A stretch of DNA of 61,254 bases from Lachnospiraceae bacterium (lineage in GTDB: Bacteria > Bacillota > Clostridia > Lachnospirales > Lachnospiraceae), in assembly GCA_031263035.1 (NCBI GenBank), contig JAISGP010000070.1, positions 1 through 61,254 on the forward strand, written 5' to 3'. Below, one piece after another: positions 56,200 to 61,254 of the stretch (positions within the stretch are counted from its first letter, which is position 1; each line of letters begins with the position of its first letter). A program made the position numbers and the translations under genes. The notes beneath the pieces were generated by a model that searched no databases, was not told the DNA's origin, and saw only the letters and a program-made list of their open reading frames with translations.

Positions 56200-57477
56200 A
56201 TGAGAAAAGTAGCACTACATAATTTAGGCTGCAAAGTAAATCAATATGAAATTGATGCCATGTCTGAGAACCTAGAAAATAACGGATATGAAATTATAGA
56301 TTTTAATGAAAAAGCAGATATTTATATTGTAAATACTTGTACAGTTACAAATATAGCAGATAAGAAATCTCGTCAAATGCTTAGACGAGCTAAAAAAGAA
56401 AATCCGGAAGCAATAGTTGTTGCAACTGGGTGTTATACAGAAGTTGATGATACAGCAGATCAAATTGTTGATATTGTTGTTGGAAATAATAAAAAATCTC
56501 AAATCGTAGAAATATTGAATGACTATTTAAAATCCTCTACCAGAGAAAATGTAGTAATCAAAGATGAAAGCCATCAAAAAGTATTTGAACAGCTAGGTAT
56601 TTCTCATACATCTGAGCATACAAGAGCATATCTTAAGGTGGAAGATGGCTGCAATAGCTTTTGTTCCTATTGCATTATTCCATTTGCAAGGGGGAGAGTT
56701 AGAAGTAATCCAATTAATTTAGTTATGAAAGAGGCAAAAGCTCTTGCAAATAAAGGATATAAGGAAGTTGTCTTAACTGGAATTCACTTAAGTAGTTATG
56801 GTATTGATATTAATTCTAATCTTTTAGAATTAATACAAAATATAGCGACTATAGAGGGAATTGAAAGAATTAGATTAGGTTCATTAGAACCAAGACTTAT
56901 TACAGAAGAATTTGCAAAAGAAATTTCTAAAATAGATAAAATCTGTCCTCAATTTCATTTAGCTCTTCAAAGTGGTTCTGACACAGTTCTTAAGAGAATG
57001 AATAGAAAATATAATACTAGTGATTATAAAGAAGCTGTCAGATTAGTGAGAAAGTATTTTGATAACCCTGCCCTAACTACAGATATTATTGTGGGATTTC
57101 CTGGAGAAACAGAAGAAGAGTTTATTGAAACCTATGATTTTGTGGATAATATAGATTTTTATGAAACCCATATTTTTAAATACTCTAGTCGAAAAGGTAC
57201 AAAGGCTTCTAAGATGTCTGACCAGATTAACGGCAAGATTAAAGATGAGCGAAGTCATAAACTTTTAGAATTAGATAAAAATAAAAGAAAAAAGTATGAA
57301 AATTCATTTTTAAATAACAATCTTCAGGTATTATTTGAGACTAAGGAAGTTATTGATGGATATGACTATTATATTGGACATTCCAAAGAATATATTAAAG
57401 TGAAAGAAAAATCTAGTTTAGATTTAGTTAATCAAATCAAGTCTGTAAAACTTACGGATTTAAGTCAAATTGTATAA
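56200..57477 (+). CDS. mtaB: tRNA t6A37 methylthiotransferase
   Basis: 425 residues. The N-terminal methylthiotransferase domain binds one Fe-S cluster through C11, C47 and C78. The radical-SAM cluster uses C151, C155 and C158 (GCNSFCSYC). A TRAM-type C-terminal region ends the protein. The start MRKVALHNLGCKVNQYE is typical of MtaB rather than MiaB or RimO. It makes ms2t6A in tRNA reading ANN codons. GGTGAAAT precedes the ATG. Confidence 0.93.
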   Translation: MRKVALHNLGCKVNQYEIDAMSENLENNGYEIIDFNEKADIYIVNTCTVTNIADKKSRQMLRRAKKENPEAIVVATGCYTEVDDTADQIVDIVVGNNKKSQIVEILNDYLKSSTRENVVIKDESHQKVFEQLGISHTSEHTRAYLKVEDGCNSFCSYCIIPFARGRVRSNPINLVMKEAKALANKGYKEVVLTGIHLSSYGIDINSNLLELIQNIATIEGIERIRLGSLEPRLITEEFAKEISKIDKICPQFHLALQSGSDTVLKRMNRKYNTSDYKEAVRLVRKYFDNPALTTDIIVGFPGETEEEFIETYDFVDNIDFYETHIFKYSSRKGTKASKMSDQINGKIKDERSHKLLELDKNKRKKYENSFLNNNLQVLFETKEVIDGYDYYIGHSKEYIKVKEKSSLDLVNQIKSVKLTDLSQIV

Positions 57478-57508
57478 GTTTATACTAGTTTAGTCCACAA
57501 ATAGTTCA

Positions 57509-57537
57509 TTGAAAATAAGGCTTAAATACGGTATCAT
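57509..57537 (+). promoter_or_regulatory. Promoter of the ireB-ruvX operon
   Basis: TTGAAA (57509-57514), 17 bases, TATCAT (57532-57537). Confidence 0.5.
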
Positions 57538-57566
57538 ATATTTAATAAATTAAAGGATGTGGTTAT

Positions 57567-57830
57567 ATGATGGAATTATCAAAAACACAAAGTTTTAGTA
57601 GAGACAAAGGGACTAAGATTACAGCTGCAGATATTCTTTCTCATGTTTATTCAAGCCTTCATGAAAAAGGATATGACCCGGTTAATCAGATAGTTGGTTA
57701 TATTATGTCTGGAGACCCTACTTTTATAACAGCCTATAATGGGGCAAGGGTTTTAATTAGTAAGGTAGAACGTGATGAATTAGTTGAAGAGATGTTAAAG
57801 ACATATATTTCAGCTCATAATTGGGAATAG
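57567..57830 (+). CDS. IreB family regulatory protein (UPF0297)
   Basis: 87 residues with the family motifs SRDKGTKITAADILSHVYSSL, NQIVGYIMSGDPTFITAY and the final helix. In Enterococcus IreB is a substrate of the Ser/Thr kinase IreK and affects cephalosporin resistance. The second codon is also ATG (57570), so the true start may be one codon later. AAAGGATGTGG precedes it. It heads the conserved ireB-ruvX-DUF1292 group. Confidence 0.92.
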   Translation: MMELSKTQSFSRDKGTKITAADILSHVYSSLHEKGYDPVNQIVGYIMSGDPTFITAYNGARVLISKVERDELVEEMLKTYISAHNWE

Positions 57831-57841
57831 GTGGACAAGCT

Positions 57842-58270
57842 TTGAGAATTATGGGGTTGGATTATGGTTCTAAAACTGTGGGAGTTGCTATTAGTGATGA
57901 ATTACTTGTAACAGCTCAACCTGTTGAGACTATAATTCGTAAAGATGAAAACAAATTACGGAAAACATTTGCACGTATTGAAACTTTGATTGAAGAATAC
58001 AATATTGAAAAGGTTGTTGTGGGATTGCCTATACATATGGACGATTCAGTTGGTGAGAGAGCTAAGCTTTCCATTGCATTTGCAGATAATATTAAAAGAC
58101 GTACTGGGTTAGAAGTTGTTATGGAAGATGAAAGACTTAGTACTTTTGAGGCAGACCAAATTTTAGTTTCAGGTAATATTAAAGCTAGTGAACGTAAAAA
58201 ATATATTGATAAAATTGCTGCCAGCTTTATTCTTCAAGATTATTTAGATAAATTTAATGAAAAAAAATAG
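57842..58270 (+). CDS. ruvX: Holliday junction resolvase-like YqgF/RuvX
   Basis: About 142 residues with the RNase H-like fold. MRIMGLDYGSKTVGVAISD at the start, VVGLPIHMDDSVGERA and MEDERLSTFEAD are family motifs. The initial Asp and the DERLST Asp/Glu are predicted metal ligands. I place the start at TTG 57842, eight bases after AGGTGG; ATG 57851 is an alternative. Its role includes rRNA 5' processing in E. coli. Confidence 0.93.
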   Translation: MRIMGLDYGSKTVGVAISDELLVTAQPVETIIRKDENKLRKTFARIETLIEEYNIEKVVVGLPIHMDDSVGERAKLSIAFADNIKRRTGLEVVMEDERLSTFEADQILVSGNIKASERKKYIDKIAASFILQDYLDKFNEKK

Positions 58271-58284
58271 AATTGGATTAAAAT

Positions 58285-58533
58285 ATGGATAAAATTATAT
58301 TTAGAACAGATGATGGAGAAGATATTGAATTATTTGTTTTAGAAACTACTACTGTTGGTGGAATATCTTATATACTTGTTTCAGAGGATAATGAAGATAC
58401 AGTTATGATATTAAAAGATATTTCAGAATTAGAAGATGAAGAAGCTTCTTATGTATTCGTTGAAGATGAAAGGGAGTTAGATGCTGTTCTTTCTATATTT
58501 CAAGAATTAATGGAAGAAGATATAGTGAAGTAA
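58285..58533 (+). CDS. DUF1292 family protein
   Basis: 82 residues, very acidic, starting IIFRTDDGEDIELFVLETTTVGG. This family regularly follows ireB and ruvX in Firmicutes; function unknown. The product is cytosolic, with no membrane helix. The next gene starts three bases after its stop. Confidence 0.9.
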   Translation: MDKIIFRTDDGEDIELFVLETTTVGGISYILVSEDNEDTVMILKDISELEDEEASYVFVEDERELDAVLSIFQELMEEDIVK

Positions 58534-58536
58534 ACT

Positions 58537-59013
58537 ATGAGTGAAAATGATTATAAGGAATTATTAAAGACAAAAGGTCTTAAAGTTACAAAAGCAAGGG
58601 TACTGCTTTTAAATATTTTAGATAAAAAAAAGGACGATCATTTAAGTGCAGATGATCTCTTTGAAATTATAAATAAAATTGATTCAGATATTGGGATTGC
58701 TACAGTATACCGAAATCTTAAAGCTTTATCTGATGCAGATTTAATAGAAAAAATCAGTTTAGATGAAGGTCACCTGCGATATGAATTATCTAAAAAAATT
58801 GGTGAGAGTAAAACTCATCACCATCATCATTTAATATGCACTAATTGCAGAAAAGTTATTTCATTTCATGAAGATTTGCTAGGTGAAATTGAAAATACAA
58901 TTGAAAAAGAGACTGGATTTCATGTAGTAGACCATGATTTAAAATTTTATGGTTTATGCAAGGAATGCCAGGAGAAACAAAAAAAGGAGAAACAAATTGA
59001 AAAAACTAAATAA
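58537..59013 (+). CDS. Fur-family metal-dependent regulator
   Basis: 158 residues. An N-terminal winged helix (KGLKVTKARVLLLNIL, then IGIATVYRNLKALSDADLIEKI in parts) precedes a dimerisation/metal domain with HHHHHLICTNCRKVISFHE and a second CxxC (CKECQE), the structural zinc site. Fur, Zur and PerR cannot be told apart from sequence reading alone. It lies in the ireB-ruvX-DUF1292 operon and overlaps the RNase J start by 17 bases, so it may be co-translated. The His run is part of the normal metal region. Confidence 0.9.
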   Translation: MSENDYKELLKTKGLKVTKARVLLLNILDKKKDDHLSADDLFEIINKIDSDIGIATVYRNLKALSDADLIEKISLDEGHLRYELSKKIGESKTHHHHHLICTNCRKVISFHEDLLGEIENTIEKETGFHVVDHDLKFYGLCKECQEKQKKEKQIEKTK

Positions 59014-60670
59014 CGGAAAACTACGCATTATTCCTTTGGGTGGATTGGAAAAAATAGGAATGAATATCACAGCGTTTGAGTATGAGGATTCAATTATCGT
59101 TGTTGATTGTGGAACATCCTTCCCAGATGATGATATGCTAGGAATTGACTTAGTCATACCTGATATAACTTATCTTAAGGATAATATTGAAAAGGTAAAA
59201 GGCTTTGTTATTACTCATGGTCACGAAGATCATATTGGGGCACTATCTTATGTTCTGCGTGAGATTAATATGCCTGTTTATGCAACTAAACTTACAATGG
59301 GTATAATTGAAAAGAAACTTACTGAGCATAACATGATGCGAAGTACTAGAAGAAAAGTAGTAAAATACGGACAAAGTATTAATTTAGGACAGTTTAGAAT
59401 TGAATTTATTAAAACTAATCATAGTATTCAAGATGCTGCAGCCCTTGCAATTTATTCACCGGCAGGGATAGTTGTTCATACCGGAGATTTTAAGATTGAT
59501 TATACACCTGTTTTTGGTGATGCAAATGATTTAGGACGATTAGCTGAAATAGGTAAAAAGGGTGTATTAGCTCTTATGAGTGATAGTACTAATGCTGAAA
59601 GACCAGGATTTACTCAAAGTGAAAGAACTGTTGGTGTCACCTTTGATCATATATTTGCAGAACATAGAGATAGTAGAATAATTATTGCTACATTTGCATC
59701 TAACGTTGATAGAGTTCAACAGATAATTAATAAAGCAATTAAATATCAAAGAAAAGTTGTAGTTGAAGGCAGAAGTATGGTAAATATTATTGAAATTGCA
59801 ACGGAACTAGGATATTTAAATGTTCCGGATAAAACAATAATCGATGCTTCAACATTAAACAATTATCCACCTGAAAAAACTGTTATCATTACAACAGGTA
59901 GCCAAGGTGAGTCTATGGCAGCTCTTTCTCGTATGGCTGCAGATATACATAAGAAGGTTACTATAATGCCTGGAGATACTATAATATTTAGTTCTAATCC
60001 TATTCCGGGTAATGAAAAGTCTGTTTCAAGAGTTATAAATGAACTTGCTGAAAAAGGTGCCAATGTTATTTTCCAAGATGCCCATGTTAGTGGACATGCT
60101 TGCCAAGAAGAACTTAAATTAGTATATTCTCTTGTTAAGCCTAAATATGCAATACCTGTTCATGGTGAATTTAGACATAGAAAAGCTAACGCAACTATAG
60201 CGAAGAACCTTGGAATTCCTAAAAAGAATGTATTTATGATTAATTCTGGAGATGTTTTGGAATTAGATTCTGAATCAGCTGATATTGTTGATCATGTTCA
60301 AAATGGTGAGATTTTAGTTGATGGTTTAGGTATTGGTGATGTAGGAAATATTGTTCTTAGAGATAGACAGCATTTGGGAGCTGATGGAATTTTTATAGTT
60401 GTTCTAGGTTTGGATAGAAGAACTAATGAGCTTGTATCTGGTCCGGATATACTTTCAAGAGGATTTGTTTATGTAAGAGAGTCTGAAGGCTTAATGGAAG
60501 ATGCAAGAAAAGTCGTTACCGAAAATGTTATGGAAACTTTATCTAGCGGACGTAACGCAGATTGGAGTAAAATAAAATTAGTTATTAGAGAATCTATGAA
60601 TGATTTTATTTGGAAAAGAACTAAAAGACGTCCTATGATTTTACCTATAATCATGGATATTGATGTTTAG
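58997..60670 (+). CDS. rnj: Ribonuclease J
   Basis: About 557 residues. The metallo-beta-lactamase motif HGHEDH is at 74-79, with HSIQDA and the beta-CASP region (MSDSTNAERPG) following, and a C-terminal part with VHGEFRHR. It is a 5'-3' exonuclease and endonuclease of RNA decay and rRNA maturation. The start is TTG 58997, six or seven bases after AAAGGAGA and inside the fur end; the frame opening at 58949 has no such site. Confidence 0.93.
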   Translation: MKKLNNGKLRIIPLGGLEKIGMNITAFEYEDSIIVVDCGTSFPDDDMLGIDLVIPDITYLKDNIEKVKGFVITHGHEDHIGALSYVLREINMPVYATKLTMGIIEKKLTEHNMMRSTRRKVVKYGQSINLGQFRIEFIKTNHSIQDAAALAIYSPAGIVVHTGDFKIDYTPVFGDANDLGRLAEIGKKGVLALMSDSTNAERPGFTQSERTVGVTFDHIFAEHRDSRIIIATFASNVDRVQQIINKAIKYQRKVVVEGRSMVNIIEIATELGYLNVPDKTIIDASTLNNYPPEKTVIITTGSQGESMAALSRMAADIHKKVTIMPGDTIIFSSNPIPGNEKSVSRVINELAEKGANVIFQDAHVSGHACQEELKLVYSLVKPKYAIPVHGEFRHRKANATIAKNLGIPKKNVFMINSGDVLELDSESADIVDHVQNGEILVDGLGIGDVGNIVLRDRQHLGADGIFIVVLGLDRRTNELVSGPDILSRGFVYVRESEGLMEDARKVVTENVMETLSSGRNADWSKIKLVIRESMNDFIWKRTKRRPMILPIIMDIDV

Positions 60671-60706
60671 AAGTGATAATTAATTTTAAAAATAGGACGA
60701 CAACCT

Positions 60707-61254
60707 ATGAGTGATAATGAAAGATTAAGAAAATATCTTAATTCTCTTGAAAAAGAAAATACCCCATATCTTGAAGCGATTCGCCTAAAGGCAATCGCTT
60801 CTTATGTGCCTATAATAAAAAAGGAAACTGAAAGTTTTCTAAAAGTAATACTAGGTATCACTATGCCTAAAGATATTTTGGAAATAGGCACAGCAGTAGG
60901 TTATTCTGCTTTAACTATGAAAAGTGTTGTATCATCTGATACCCATATTACAACTATTGAGAATTATCAAAAGAGAATTCAAATAGCAAAAGAAAACTTT
61001 AAAAAATATGATGATAATAAGCAAATTACTTTAATTGAAGATGATGCACTTGAAGTATTAAAAAAATTATCTGACAATAGTTTCGATTTTATTTTTTTAG
61101 ATGCAGCTAAAGGTCAATATATTAATTATTTGCCGGAAATAATGCGAATTTTAAGGTCTGGTGGAGTATTATTAACAGATAATGTTCTTCAAGAGGGAGA
61201 TATAATAGAATCAAAATTTTTAATTGAAAGACGAGATAGAACTATTCATAAAAG
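60707..61254 (+). CDS. SAM-dependent O-methyltransferase, TrmR-like (3' end cut by window)
   Basis: 182 residues are visible; the gene runs past the right edge. The SAM motif is ILEIGTAVGYSAL, followed by ITTIENYQKRIQIAKENF and FIFLDAAKGQYINYLP, as in O-methyltransferase family 3. Position after the ireB-ruvX-DUF1292 block resembles Bacillus yrrM (trmR), which makes 5-methoxyuridine in tRNA. A U32 peptidase/TrhP gene is therefore expected next. AGGACGACAACCT precedes ATG 60707. Confidence 0.85.
   Translation, partial: MSDNERLRKYLNSLEKENTPYLEAIRLKAIASYVPIIKKETESFLKVILGITMPKDILEIGTAVGYSALTMKSVVSSDTHITTIENYQKRIQIAKENFKKYDDNKQITLIEDDALEVLKKLSDNSFDFIFLDAAKGQYINYLPEIMRILRSGGVLLTDNVLQEGDIIESKFLIERRDRTIHK

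Noticed and set aside
58801-58830. CACCATCATCAT run in the Fur-family gene as an engineered His tag
   Set aside because: It lies in the normal metal-binding His region before the CxxC motif of the family.
1-61254. CRISPR array, tRNA, rRNA, insertion sequence or prophage
   Set aside because: No regularly spaced repeats, cloverleaf-like sequence, transposase, integrase or phage structural genes were seen.

Overview
The window is strongly AT-rich chromosomal DNA from a low-GC Gram-positive anaerobe of the class Clostridia. Gene content and order point to Lachnospiraceae or a close relative. The evidence is a sodium-pumping decarboxylase cluster, an NfnAB transhydrogenase pair, formate-tetrahydrofolate ligase with FolD, the ireB-ruvX-DUF1292 block, Gram-positive lipoprotein and sortase-type signals, and strong AGGAGG-like ribosome binding sites. 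The genus cannot be named from sequence reading alone. Genes are dense and mostly on the + strand. I saw no rRNA, tRNA, insertion sequence, phage gene or CRISPR array. Both window edges cut genes: a DUF2142 membrane protein at the left and an O-methyltransferase at the right.

Layout. 1-7.3 kb is the end of a cell-surface polysaccharide locus: dTDP-L-rhamnose synthesis (rfbB, rfbA, rfbC, rfbD), a two-gene Wzm/Wzt-type exporter, a DUF2142 protein and an unknown bitopic membrane protein. 7.4-9.5 kb has a GerMN lipoprotein and an NhaC-type antiporter. 9.8-15.2 kb is a five-gene biotin-dependent, Na+-coupled cluster that carries both an acyl-CoA-type and a pyruvate/oxaloacetate-type carboxyltransferase beside one biotin carrier, one OadB pump subunit and a lipoprotein-like OadG. 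15.5-20.4 kb holds a CBS/CorC protein, YebC, a CFI-box protein and FtsK. 20.7-27.1 kb is one-carbon and redox metabolism (fhs, folD, a zinc-ribbon/TPR protein, nfnA, nfnB). 27.2-32.1 kb holds a YczE-type membrane protein, a DUF815 ATPase, a lone prepilin peptidase, recA, recX and an AIM24 protein.

32.4-36.8 kb contains a divergently transcribed S1-domain protein and a large sortase-type surface adhesin. 36.9-42.0 kb has a CBS-containing pyrophosphatase, rarA, a striking 174-nt imperfect palindrome, then rpsB-tsf. 42.4-46.2 kb is a spermidine/putrescine ABC transporter with a permease-binding protein fusion. 46.4-61.3 kb is housekeeping: aroC, an L,D-transpeptidase, tgt-yajC, prmA, rsmE, a cysteine desulfurase with thiI, a divergent HPr-like protein, mtaB, ireB-ruvX-DUF1292, a Fur-family regulator, RNase J and a TrmR-like methyltransferase.

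The most interesting signals are mostly outside the proteins. They are the 174-nt GC-richer palindrome before rpsB, a pseudoknot-capable leader on rpsB that reaches the ribosome binding site, a decoy-type hairpin in the potA leader, an inverted repeat over the -10 box of the decarboxylase operon, and a palindrome with a U-run in the nfnAB leader. Among proteins, the hybrid carboxyltransferase cluster, the His-less HPr and the surface adhesin with a degenerate thioester-like domain and a probable CTG start deserve attention.
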